Of a DNA stretch of 64,000 nucleotides, positions 36,444 to 45,713 are shown in pieces. Every line of letters starts with the position of its first letter. The first letter of the stretch is position 1. Origin of the DNA: Alkalihalobacterium elongatum. GTDB taxonomy: Bacteria > Bacillota > Bacilli > Bacillales > Bacillaceae_F. A program made the translations under genes and the position numbers. The notes below the pieces were generated by a model. It ran no database searches. It was not told where the DNA came from and was given only the letters and a program-made list of their open reading frames with translations. The stretch lies in NCBI RefSeq assembly GCF_019024285.1, contig NZ_WMKZ01000011.1, positions 48,396-112,395 on the forward strand, in the 5' to 3' direction.

Positions 36444-37613
36444 TTAACCTCTATCGCGACCGAGAATCAGTGTCGTATGACTAGACATAATTCCACCCTG
36501 ACCATGAACAAGTGCAACTTCAGCTCCTTGTACTTGACGTTCACCAGCTTGATGCCGAAGTTGTAGAACTGTCTCCGTTAACGCAAACATCGAACCCGGG
36601 TTTCCTGGATGACAGTGAGACAGCAGTCCACCGTGTGTGTTGACAGGTAACGAACCCCCAAGCTCAATTGCCCCGCTCTCTATGAATGAGCCCGCTTCGC
36701 CTTTTTTACAAAAACCAAGGTCCTCTAATTCAATTAAGACCGTAGGCGTAAAACAATCATAAAGTTGGGCTAAATCCATATCTTCCGGCCGTAAGCCAGC
36801 CATATCATATGCACGTTGCCCTGATTCTACAGCTGCTGAAGTTGTCAGACTACGCGCTTGGCTAATATGTTCATGTCCGTGCCCCTCGCCAACACCGAGT
36901 ATGTACACAGGATGATTCGGAAAATCTGCTACTCGCTCAGCGGAAGTTAAAATTACAGCTGAACCACCATCTGACACAAGTGAGCAGTCTAACAAATGAA
37001 GAGGGTCAGCAATCAACCTTGAATTTAACACATCCTCTACCGTAATTAATTCACGCATCTGTGCACTTGGATTTAAACTAGCATGCATCCTTGCAGTAAC
37101 AGCAATTCGTGCAAACTGCTCAGGTGTTGTGCCATATTTCGCTATATGTGCTTGTGCAATTAGTGCATAATAAGCTGGTACAGTGGGCCCATATGGTGTT
37201 TCAAACTGTGCATGCCCAGTTGCTGCTTGCATAGCCATTGCTTGATCTCTAGTTAACCCACTACGTAAACTATCAGCCATCGTAATTAATACCGTATCGC
37301 AAACTCCCGTTAAGATCGCAGAAGCTGCATGATGAAGAATAGAAAATGTTGTACCACCTCCTGTACTTACACCCATGCAATACCGTGGAAAGATTTGCAA
37401 ATACTCAGCAATGGCTTCAGCATGATACATGTATGGCTCTGCAAACGAATTACAAGTAATCAAACCATCAACTTGGTCTTTACTAATTCCAGCGTCTTTA
37501 AGGGCGCGAAGTGCAGCATCTACACAAAGCTGAGTCGCACTCATGTGAGGCACAACTCCCACATCTGTATCTGCCGCTCCTACAATAGCGACTTTTCCGC
37601 GAATTGATTCCAT
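36444..37613 (-). CDS. SCP2/lipid-transfer-type thiolase-like protein lacking the nucleophilic Cys
   Basis: Thiolase-fold protein of 389 residues. The C-terminal half is well conserved (YDCFTPTVLIELEDLGF, NTHGGLLSHCHPGNPGS, HGQGG). At the N-terminal nucleophile position, where SCP2 thiolases have CATG, the sequence is GVSTGGG around 81-87, so the Cys is replaced (Val82/Ser83); Cys79 lies three residues earlier. This resembles Ltp2-type retro-aldolases, which pair with DUF35 proteins like the one encoded next. A degradative aldolase acting on a CoA ester is plausible; ordinary thiolysis is doubtful. ATG follows GGAGG. Confidence 0.85.
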   Translation of the reverse strand: MESIRGKVAIVGAADTDVGVVPHMSATQLCVDAALRALKDAGISKDQVDGLITCNSFAEPYMYHAEAIAEYLQIFPRYCMGVSTGGGTTFSILHHAASAILTGVCDTVLITMADSLRSGLTRDQAMAMQAATGHAQFETPYGPTVPAYYALIAQAHIAKYGTTPEQFARIAVTARMHASLNPSAQMRELITVEDVLNSRLIADPLHLLDCSLVSDGGSAVILTSAERVADFPNHPVYILGVGEGHGHEHISQARSLTTSAAVESGQRAYDMAGLRPEDMDLAQLYDCFTPTVLIELEDLGFCKKGEAGSFIESGAIELGGSLPVNTHGGLLSHCHPGNPGSMFALTETVLQLRHQAGERQVQGAEVALVHGQGGIMSSHTTLILGRDRG

Positions 37614-37678
37614 TCTCTAATACCTCCACTTCCCTTAATAATTAATAAAACAAATAGTGAATTTCCCTCTTTCTCGTT

Positions 37679-38617
37679 TTAAACTGAAATACTTTTACTT
37701 TCCTCACCCTTTTTTCTTTGCACTATCTCTTCCCTATTCTGGGAGCCTAAAATAACACCTGTTGCTATAAAAATAAATCCGAATATATGAAACCATAAAA
37801 TAGGTTCTCCTAATACCCATACGGATGCAACCGCAGCTACTAAAGGAACTCCATTCATAAAAATAGCAACTTGGCTAGGTCCAAGAACGCTAATACCACG
37901 ATTCCACAATAAAGTACCTACCCCTGTAGGAAAGATGCCTACATAAAGCAACATGATCCAATATATTAAACTAGTTGGAAGTTCACCCCACCCATTCTTT
38001 GTTTGTTCCCAAAATACCATCGGAAATAAACAAATCGATGTAATGGTATATCCATACAATGTGATGATTTCTGCTGGAAACTTAGTATCAGTCGCTTTCT
38101 TTACAAAAATAAAGCTTAAACTAAAAAATATTAAAGTCCCGACAATAAATAAATCACCGATGTTAAAGGAAAACTCTATTAAATTTTGCAGCGATCCTTT
38201 CATTACTATAAGGAAGACACCAAAAAATCCAAGGAAAATACCTAGTATTTGCTTACGTTGTAACGGCACATGAAATACAAAATAAGAAATTAAAGCTGTC
38301 GACAAAGGCGTTAACCCCATAATAAGTGAGGCGTTAGTAGCTAATGTATACTGAAGGCCATATTGAAATAAGACATTATTTATAAATACACCTAATAAGG
38401 TAGCAGCTAATACATAACCCCACAATTTTTTATTACTGGGCTTAATATGGAGAAATTTTCGCACAATCCAAACTAATGCGAGTGCAGCAAAAAAGTTCCG
38501 GAAGAATACTAATGTCCAAAAAGGGAATTTCTCTACCAAAATCTTATATACTACGAAATTACTTCCCCACATAAGGATCACGAGTAACAGTATTAATTTC
38601 ATTCGCTTTGCACTCAA
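37679..38617 (-). CDS. EamA/DMT family transporter
   Basis: Membrane protein of 312 residues with ten predicted helices and two EamA repeats (first opening with LLLVILMWGSNFVVYKIL). Drug/metabolite transporters of this type often export metabolites; substrate unknown. Start TTG 38617 has only a modest ribosome binding site, so the N terminus is less certain. It lies 65 bases after the thiolase-like gene start and 115 bases after a TRAP operon, in the same orientation. Confidence 0.88.
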   Translation of the reverse strand: MSAKRMKLILLLVILMWGSNFVVYKILVEKFPFWTLVFFRNFFAALALVWIVRKFLHIKPSNKKLWGYVLAATLLGVFINNVLFQYGLQYTLATNASLIMGLTPLSTALISYFVFHVPLQRKQILGIFLGFFGVFLIVMKGSLQNLIEFSFNIGDLFIVGTLIFFSLSFIFVKKATDTKFPAEIITLYGYTITSICLFPMVFWEQTKNGWGELPTSLIYWIMLLYVGIFPTGVGTLLWNRGISVLGPSQVAIFMNGVPLVAAVASVWVLGEPILWFHIFGFIFIATGVILGSQNREEIVQRKKGEESKSISV

Positions 38618-38731
38618 TTTTTCATCTTCTTTCGATTAGAGGGTAGATTTTATATCCAAATTTCCCTGATTCATTTAGAGGAGGCCCACCCCTTAGCATT
38701 ATTTGAGATGGGATTACCAAAGTAATAAGTG

Positions 38732-39832
38732 TTAATTAAGATTAGCAAGTTCTTCTAATAACTCTTTTCCACCTTCGACTTGAGCTTCAAATACTTCCCT
38801 AGCTGGTTTGGTCGCTTCTTCCCATTGTCTAATCTCTTCCTTTGTAGGGTAGTGAATTTTTACACCTTCATTTTCCAAGTTAATATAAGCTGTTTTAGCT
38901 CTTTCTTGAACTTGTTCCTTCGCATACAGCTCTAAATCTTTGCCTGTTTCTACAAGAATTTCCTGAAGATCCTTTGGCAATGACTCAAACTTTTCAAGAG
39001 ACATAATGACTGGAGTTACACTATTAAAAAGTGGGGCTACTGAAAATGATTTTATCGGCAATTTAGCATCATGAGCATAGATTGGAACTGTTAATAACCC
39101 ATCAACAACCCCTTGTTGTAAAGCAGTGATTACTTCAGTTCCAGCAATCGTCATACTACTAGCCCCTAGTGCTTTTACTGTTTCGGTTCCAATTAAGCCA
39201 CCTGGCGTTCTAAGCTTTAAACCTTTAACACTTTCTGGACCAGTTACTAGTTTGCTTTCATCATTTGTATATATCGAACCAAACATATCTATAAAATCAA
39301 GTGACAATACTTTTAGTCCTTTTGCCTCCATCATTTTTACAATTTTTTGACCACCATTTTCACTGCTATTAAATTTAATTCTATTCTCTAGAAACACTGA
39401 AGGATCTTTAGGGTCATAAGCAAAAATAAATGGTAATTCGTAGAAGTTCCATATCGGATCAAAACCTGCAAGAATTGGAGACGTTGAATGCACGATATCG
39501 ATTTGACCTTGTAAAACTGCAGCAACTTCTTGGTCTATTGGCATTAACTGACCACTAGGGAAGATTTCTAATGATAACCGTCCATCGCTTCGTTTTTGTA
39601 TTTCTTCATCAAACCACTCCATAAAGGTGTGCATGAATGAAGCTGTTGGAAAGCCATGAGCCACTTTTAGTACAAACGTTTCTTCATCACTGGAAGTTGG
39701 AGAAGTCATCTCATTATTGCTGTTTTGAGCTTCTTCACTTAAATTTCCAAGGTTTACAGAACTATTTGAATTTCCACATGCTGTTAAAAGAATAACGAGA
39801 AAAAGACAAACTACTAGATAGGTTCTTTTCAA
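38732..39832 (-). CDS. dctP: TRAP transporter substrate-binding lipoprotein DctP (second of operon)
   Basis: Binding protein of 366 residues, lipobox LTAC with lipidated Cys19. Family core KGLKLRTPGGLIGTETVKALGASSMTIAGTEVITALQQGVVDG is clear. It is closely related to the binding protein at 42020-43102 and lies at the other end of the same operon, 18 bases after dctM. TTG start follows AGGGGGC. Two binding proteins for one permease suggest two related carboxylate ligands. Confidence 0.92.
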   Translation of the reverse strand: MKRTYLVVCLFLVILLTACGNSNSSVNLGNLSEEAQNSNNEMTSPTSSDEETFVLKVAHGFPTASFMHTFMEWFDEEIQKRSDGRLSLEIFPSGQLMPIDQEVAAVLQGQIDIVHSTSPILAGFDPIWNFYELPFIFAYDPKDPSVFLENRIKFNSSENGGQKIVKMMEAKGLKVLSLDFIDMFGSIYTNDESKLVTGPESVKGLKLRTPGGLIGTETVKALGASSMTIAGTEVITALQQGVVDGLLTVPIYAHDAKLPIKSFSVAPLFNSVTPVIMSLEKFESLPKDLQEILVETGKDLELYAKEQVQERAKTAYINLENEGVKIHYPTKEEIRQWEEATKPAREVFEAQVEGGKELLEELANLN

Positions 39833-39849
39833 GTTTTAGCCCCCTAAAT

Positions 39850-41118
39850 TTATTGAAATAAAAATATACTAAGCCATGGAATATACAGTATAACTAGAGT
39901 CGCAACAATTAATCCAACTAAATAAGGATAAGATCCTCTTACGACTACACCCATGTTTTCTTTAAAGTGGCCGCTTATTGCATATAAACTAGAACCTACT
40001 GGCGGCGTGATCTGACCGATCATCAAACTAGCAACCGTTATCATTGCAAAGTGAATCGGATCATACCCCAATGAAAGTACGACTGGATATAAAATAGGCA
40101 ATGTGATATATAAAATAGGAATCGCATCTAAGAACATTCCAAAGAACAAAAAGAGTAATATAATTAATAACATGATGATCCAATCTGCAACCTGTATATT
40201 TGTTACAAATTGGGTTAAAATTTGTGGAACTTGTAAATATGTCATCGCAGTAGAAAATAATTTAGCACCGCCTAGTAAAATGTAAATCACTGCAGTTGTA
40301 ATCATTGTATTTATTAAGCTTTTCTTGAAATTTGGAACGGTACAATCTTTCCTATTAAACAGAAAGCTTATGATGAGTACATAACATACCGCAATTGCAG
40401 CTGCTTCAGTAGGTGTAAAAATTCCTCCGTAAATTCCTCCCAAAATAATTACTGGCATTAACAAGGATGGAATTGCATGTAAGAAAGAAGTAAATATTTC
40501 AGCAAAACTGCTTTTTTCTGGTCTTTCTGTTTTATCACGAAAACTAACAACAATTGCCACAATGATTAATACAATTGCCATAAATACTCCTGGTGCAATC
40601 CCTGCCAAAAAAAGTTGACCTGGGTCAAGTTGAGTAGTTGCGGCAAATAAAATCATAAAAATACTCGGTGGGATCATCTGACCTAATGTTCCTGAAGCAG
40701 CGATGACACCATAACTGTTTTCCTTCGAATACCCCATTTTAATCATTTGTGGTATAGCCATAGATCCTACGGCTACAACAGTCGCAACTGACGAACCTGA
40801 CAAAGCTCCGAATATAGCTGCAGTAACTACGACTGCAGCAGTCATCCCACCTGGCAGATGGCCTACAAGATTTTTTATAAATGTAAACATTTTATTAGCT
40901 GGCCCCATATAAGTCATTAAATTTCCAGCTAGGAGGAAGTAAGGTACTGCTAATAAAATCCAAGCATCAGTAGCAATGAAGAATTGGGATGGAATACTTA
41001 CTAGCGGCAATCCCATTTGAACATATACCCAAAACCCACCACTCATCGCTAACGCTAACCATATAGGAGCTCCAATAACTAATAGAATTATAAATATGAA
41101 AAATCCAACAACTAACAC
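39850..41118 (-). CDS. dctM: TRAP transporter large permease DctM
   Basis: Integral membrane protein of 422 residues with about 12 helices and the DctM signatures GGFWVYVQMGLP...PSQFFIATDAW, LSGSSVATVVAVGSMAIPQM and ITPPVGSSLYAISG. It is the sodium-driven transport subunit. Start GTG 41118 follows GGGGGAG. It stands 73 bases downstream of dctQ. Confidence 0.94.
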   Translation of the reverse strand: MLVVGFFIFIILLVIGAPIWLALAMSGGFWVYVQMGLPLVSIPSQFFIATDAWILLAVPYFLLAGNLMTYMGPANKMFTFIKNLVGHLPGGMTAAVVVTAAIFGALSGSSVATVVAVGSMAIPQMIKMGYSKENSYGVIAASGTLGQMIPPSIFMILFAATTQLDPGQLFLAGIAPGVFMAIVLIIVAIVVSFRDKTERPEKSSFAEIFTSFLHAIPSLLMPVIILGGIYGGIFTPTEAAAIAVCYVLIISFLFNRKDCTVPNFKKSLINTMITTAVIYILLGGAKLFSTAMTYLQVPQILTQFVTNIQVADWIIMLLIILLFLFFGMFLDAIPILYITLPILYPVVLSLGYDPIHFAMITVASLMIGQITPPVGSSLYAISGHFKENMGVVVRGSYPYLVGLIVATLVILYIPWLSIFLFQ

Positions 41119-41191
41119 CCTATTCTCCCCCTTCCTTCAACTATAAAAGTGCTTCCAACCATTTCCTCACAATGGCCTTCCTTGTTATATT

Positions 41192-41740
41192 TTAGGAGCC
41201 TACCTCTGATTCTATTGAACTGACATCTTCGATTTTTTCATTTTCGGGTTGGCGTAACTTATAAAAATTTTGAAGGATCTGCAGGAAGGAGTAGATACAT
41301 CCCAATAGCATTCCAATTGGTATTGCAAGGGCTGGAATAAACATTAACATAATTCCAGAAGCCGTCTTGACTTGCATATTTAACAGTGAGATTGTCCACA
41401 TGATGCTTGACAAACAGAGGAAACCAAAAGAAGCAAATAAAATAACACTAATTAATAACTCATTAGATTTTTTCACCTTATTTTTTAAGAGACCTTGCAG
41501 TATATCCATTTTTAGGTGTTCTTTTCTTTTTACCAAGGGACCGATATAGGCAAACGCACCATAAATGATAGCGTAGCGACAGATTTCTTCAATAACCTGG
41601 AACGACATACCTAGTAAATAACGGGAAAAGACACTAATGACGGCACCAGCAACACTTATTATTAAACAAACGATTGCAGTGATTTCCAGGCCTTTATCCA
41701 AAAACCGGGTCGAGGAATCGATCTTCTGTAATTTATCCAT
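41192..41740 (-). CDS. dctQ: TRAP transporter small permease DctQ
   Basis: Four-helix membrane subunit of about 182 residues. The RYLLGMSFQVIEEICRYAIIYGAFAYIGPLVKRKEHLKMD region is typical. I start it at ATG 41740 with GGAG five bases upstream (and AAAGGAG further back), not at the upstream in-frame ATG. It forms the permease with DctM. Confidence 0.9.
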   Translation of the reverse strand: MDKLQKIDSSTRFLDKGLEITAIVCLIISVAGAVISVFSRYLLGMSFQVIEEICRYAIIYGAFAYIGPLVKRKEHLKMDILQGLLKNKVKKSNELLISVILFASFGFLCLSSIMWTISLLNMQVKTASGIMLMFIPALAIPIGMLLGCIYSFLQILQNFYKLRQPENEKIEDVSSIESEVGS

Positions 41741-41769
41741 GAAAACTCCAACTCCTTTTATAAAGTGAA

Positions 41770-41958
41770 ACTTCATTCAGTGTGGTTTTCCATCATTCCC
41801 CACTGAATGTTAGTTGGGGCCCACACGATGTGGGTCACACAAACGTTGTCACAGGACGTGGCGACCTTAGCCTGTGTTCCACCGTCTCCCACTTAGCCTT
41901 TCTTGTTTTTCTCAAAGCTTTGAAGTCAGAGTCTTAGCGTTAGTTAAACGGGATAAAA
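41770..41958. repeat. Intergenic repeat copy R3
   Basis: Has ATTCAGTGTGG...CCCCACTGAATGTTAGTT, then GTGGGTCACAC and the tail AGTCTTAGCGTTAGTTAAAC, matching R1 (21608-21770) in order. It sits between the first TRAP binding protein's terminator and dctQ, so the operon is interrupted by it. Confidence 0.65.
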
Positions 41959-41997
41959 ACTCTAGTTCAATAATTTACTCTTTTATTGAACTAGAGT
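41959..41997 (-). terminator. Terminator after the first TRAP binding-protein gene
   Basis: Fourteen-bp arms ACTCTAGTTCAATA / TATTGAACTAGAGT, followed on the minus strand by TTTTTAT. It may lower permease expression relative to the binding protein. Confidence 0.8.
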
Positions 41998-42019
41998 AAA
42001 TTCGATAGGATCCGACTTA

Positions 42020-43102
42020 TTAATTAAGCTTCGAAAGTTCTTCTAAAAGCTCTTTTCCACCGTCAACCTGATTTTCAAAGACTTCTCTAGCTGGTTTTGT
42101 TGCTTCTTTCCATGCGTTAATTTCCTCTTCAGTAGGATAGTAGATTTCCACACCTTCATCCGCCAAAGTTGTATAAGCTGTTTTTGCTTTTTCGATTACC
42201 TGTTCCTTACCATATTCCTCCAAATCCTTACCTGTCTGAACAAGAATTTCCTGAAGATCTTCTGGTAAAGACTCAAACTTTTCAAGTGACATAATAAGTG
42301 GAGTTACCGTGTTAAACAATGGGATTACTGTTAATGTCTCTACAGGCAACTTCGCATCATTAGTATAGATTGGTGTTGTTAACAGCCCATCGACAACCCT
42401 TTGTTGAAGAGCCGTTACTAATTCAGCTGCTGGGATGGTCATACCACTTGCACCAAATGATTTTACCGTTTCAGGACCAATGATCCCGCCAGCGGTTCTT
42501 ATTTTTAAGCCTTTTGCGCTTTCTGGATCAGTAACCAAATTGTTTTTATCCGTCGTATATAATGAACCAAACATATCAACAAAACCAAGAGACAAAACTT
42601 TCAATCCTTTTTCTTCCATTAACTGTGCAATCTTTCTACCACCGTATTCACTATTGTTAAATTCGGCTCGATTTTCTATAAATACAGTAGGATCTTTCGG
42701 GTCATACTCAAAGATAAAAGGGAGTTCGTAAAGATTCCAAATTGGGTCAAAACCTGCAAGGACTGGAGAAAGGGAGTGACTCATATCGATTTGCCCTTGT
42801 AAAATTGCAGGAACTTCTTGATCTGTTGGCATTAACTGACCACTTGGGTATATATCTAACGATAGCCGCCCATCACTACGCTCCTGGACTTCTTCGTTAA
42901 ACCACTCCATAAACGTATGCATATATGATGCTGTTGGATAAGCATGAGCCAACTTTAGGACATATTTTTCTTGCACGGTTGAGTCTGATGTACTGGGTGA
43001 ATTACTACTCTTTGATTCTTCTTGTGTAGTACTAGCAGAGTTTCCACATGCTGCTAGGAACATCACAAACAAAAGACATAAAACTAAATTGAATTTTTTC
43101 AA
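42020..43102 (-). CDS. dctP: TRAP transporter substrate-binding lipoprotein DctP (first of operon)
   Basis: Binding protein of 360 residues, lipobox LAAC with lipidated Cys19, close paralogue of 38732-39832 (shared TASYMHTFMEWFNEEVQERSDGRLS region). The likely carboxylate-contact Arg lies in KGLKIRTAGG. TTG start follows GGGAGGT. A perfect TetR-type palindrome lies 70 bases upstream, and a strong terminator follows, so it is probably the most highly expressed TRAP component. Confidence 0.92.
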   Translation of the reverse strand: MKKFNLVLCLLFVMFLAACGNSASTTQEESKSSNSPSTSDSTVQEKYVLKLAHAYPTASYMHTFMEWFNEEVQERSDGRLSLDIYPSGQLMPTDQEVPAILQGQIDMSHSLSPVLAGFDPIWNLYELPFIFEYDPKDPTVFIENRAEFNNSEYGGRKIAQLMEEKGLKVLSLGFVDMFGSLYTTDKNNLVTDPESAKGLKIRTAGGIIGPETVKSFGASGMTIPAAELVTALQQRVVDGLLTTPIYTNDAKLPVETLTVIPLFNTVTPLIMSLEKFESLPEDLQEILVQTGKDLEEYGKEQVIEKAKTAYTTLADEGVEIYYPTEEEINAWKEATKPAREVFENQVDGGKELLEELSKLN

Positions 43103-43171
43103 AATAACTACCTCCCTAAAAATTATTTTATTTAAGACGACTAGATGTTAACGTGGGAATATCTTCAAGTA

Positions 43172-43187
43172 AAACAAACATTTGTTT
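43172..43187. promoter_or_regulatory. TetR-type palindrome, site H
   Basis: AAACAAACATTTGTTT, a perfect AAACAAA-NN-TTTGTTT; 70 bases upstream of the TRAP binding-protein start. Confidence 0.75.
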
Positions 43188-43339
43188 TATAAATACCAAG
43201 AAAAAATTACTTTAATATTAAATGATCACACCCATATCTTTTAATTAATTCCCAATGCATATAGGAACTTTTCAGGTAATTTAAATAGTTAAAAACGTAC
43301 GACAGCCGTGCAGGAGAAATGATATTGTTAGCTTATTTT

Positions 43340-43520
43340 TTTATAAGATTCCAAGAGTAACTTCGCCTTTTTCTTCATTTATCGCAAAGACTTTACACCA
43401 GACTGAAGTGTTTCGACAATATAAGATGCTTTTTGGTTTGAGTAATTAATTGAAACTAATTGCCATTACGTCCTAGCAATTTAACTACACACTGATTGAG
43501 CCACTAACTAATTTTTTTGT
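43340..43520 (-). pseudogene. Decayed MaoC-type gene
   Basis: On the minus strand, with frameshifts, one reads LNQCVV, then KASYIVETLQSG, then KVFAINEEKGEV. These align in order with LNQCVV, KASYIGETLLSG and KVVAVFREVGEV of the intact MaoC protein at 49560-49991. Stops and frame changes between the blocks show it is dead. Confidence 0.75.
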
Positions 43521-43574
43521 GAAGACAAGTTAAGTTACTGTACTCCACCTGACCTTATAAGTTAATAAATAGTA

Positions 43575-43655
43575 TTGACTACGTCAACACTTCCAATTAA
43601 GACAAGGAAAGTCATCAAGTATGCAACTTCTTTAGGTAACCTCAACTTCCTGCTT
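43575..43655 (-). pseudogene. Decayed SDR fragment
   Basis: The minus strand reads RKLRLPKEVAYLMTFL followed by IGSVDVV. This matches the C-terminal RKLGEPNEVANLVTFL...INGSIIAIDG of the SDR at 45714-46487, with a small internal deletion. The rest of the gene is missing. Confidence 0.7.
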
Positions 43656-43838
43656 TGAATACGATAGTAGGAATTTCTCTTCTCACAGGTTTCAAAATTA
43701 TCCCCAAAAGTATCAGATGATCAACGGTATTCCTATGATGTTTTGTTTACAATTATCTTAGTCTGGATCTATATATATGTCTTCGGCATACTTAAAAAGA
43801 AAATTTAACATATGCAAACCTTTACGTCGTCTTGATTT

Positions 43839-45154
43839 TTATATCGCAGGTTTTTCCGCTTCTTCTTTATCTGGTGTTGAACTACCGATCGTAACATCTT
43901 TGGATATGAAAATAAATATAAGTGATATTAAATATACAATTCCACCTATTAACCAAAGTTTACTCAAAGAATGAACTCCTTGAACACTTTCATTTACCCA
44001 GCCCCCACTTAATGCAAGGAGAATGAAACCAAAGCATGACATCATACTATTACCCAGACCATTTAATGTACCAGCGACTTCCGGACGTGCTAATCCAGAC
44101 CAATATCCATTAATTGACCCCCAATAAAAAACTGCACCTGATTGGCTCATTCCGATTACGAGAATTGCAAAAACTAAATAGTTTGGGGCATAAAAACTAG
44201 CTATCAAATAACCTATAGAACCAATTATTGCTCCCAAAGCTAATCCTGCACGAACATTCCCTTTTAATAGCTTGTTGACCACCCAACCGTTTGAAAAACA
44301 TAATGCAACAGGAATTGCCCACATAATAGCAACAATTAAACCAGCTGTTTTTCCATCCATGTTAAATCCATTTATTAAACCATAGGTTCCCCAAGAGATT
44401 GATAACCAGGCTGGAGATGTCGCCAAACCAGTAGCAATTGCCATAAAAAATACACTTGGCATTTTGAAAGCTTGGGCTAAATGACTCCACTTAAATTCCT
44501 GGTTTTTTAATTCTTCCCTGTTAACACTTTCGCCATAAATATAATTTAATTCTCCTTGTTTAATTTTCTTTGATTGTTCTGGTCTATCTTTAGTAACTAT
44601 ATAAAAAAATATTAAGATCGGTGTTCCTAAGATTGCAACAAGTAATTTAACGCCTTTTTGGGCAGAGGGATTAAACTTAAATGCAGTAGAAATTGGAAAA
44701 ATCCAATCTGCTTACTTACTTGGGTATTTTCCACTTGTATTTCTTGCAGGAATAATATCTGATCGGATAGGGGCGAAAAGAGCACTAATAATTTGTTTAG
44801 TTGCTTGTACGTCACTTAGTATGTTAACTATTTTTATTGAAACATACACTCAAATGTGGTGGAGAAACTTAATATTTGGTATTTTCCATGGATTTTTATG
44901 GGGACCGTGTAATAGGATGATAGCTCTTTGGTTTCCTCCTCATGAAAGATTTCGGTATACTGCAATCTGGCTTGCTTCTGCTTTTGCAGCATATTCTATT
45001 ACGGGTCCAATTGGACTTAATTTAACCGAAATTTTATATCAAATACTGAATCATCTACAAATATAATAAAGTTGGTTAAAAATACCGCTAAGAAAACGGT
45101 ATGTCGCTTTCCCCATTTTTTTTCGTTAAAATTCTCTACTAATTGATTCGACAT
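43839..45154 (-). pseudogene. MFS transporter disrupted by an internal inversion
   Basis: Three pieces can be read. 45154-45065 (minus): ATG with GGGGGG ahead, then MSNQLVENFNEKKWGKRHTV and the start of helix 1. 44702-45066 (plus): SAYLLGYFPLVFLAGIISDR, the helix 2 and loop 2-3 motif, through helix 4-5. 44707-43839 (minus): ADWIFPISTAFKFNPSAQKG onward, the remaining helices to the stop. Turning the middle piece round restores the MFS order and gives about 440 residues, the usual size. As it stands no full-length protein is possible. The frame from 44462 could still yield a C-terminal fragment. Confidence 0.85.
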
Positions 45155-45713
45155 TTAACCCCCCTTTTTCTTACTATTCAGATTTTAAAGCAAAAATTAT
45201 CATTTTAGGAAATAATCGATCTATAAATATTCGTATTATAATTATTCAGTATCACTTCTTAGAAATTTGATTTATCTATTTTTATTTAAACTTCATACCT
45301 TGTTTACCATCCTTTTTTAGCTTGAGAAACAATAGACAGAATATTGATAAAATTTTAGCACTCTTCCAAATAGGGTTTACTTGGCTATTTCTTTAGTGTT
45401 TATATTCATTTAATTGAAATTCCTTTATAAACTTTTCCCTTAAGATTTTAATAACAGTTGTTTACCTCACAAACTTCAATTTGTCATCTGTAATAATAGC
45501 AACTTTATCGCTTGCCGATTTAATTATTGATATATTACTTCAATAAAAAAGTTTTTATCAAACGTTTGTTTTTTACAATAAAATACGAAATTATAAAAAA
45601 AGTATAGAAATAATTTTCTATTTAATCTTTCTTATACTAACTATTTTATATGATCAGGGGAAGTGTAGATTTACTCCACCTGATCAAGATAAGTTTATCT
45701 TTTGAAAGGGACT
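45155..45713. other. Intergenic stretch with operator site I
   Basis: No gene seen. It holds TetR-type site I (45556-45571) and, at about 45484-45515 on the minus strand, a short match to an SDR N terminus (DKVAIIT), probably another relic. Confidence 0.5.
45556..45571. promoter_or_regulatory. TetR-type palindrome, site I
   Basis: TATCAAACGTTTGTTT, about 400 bases upstream of the broken MFS gene; its right half matches sites F and M. Confidence 0.55.

Noticed and set aside
44821..45066. Plus-strand frame encoding MFS-like helices as an independent small gene
   Set aside because: No ribosome binding site, and its content fits exactly the missing middle of the minus-strand MFS gene; treated as an inverted segment.
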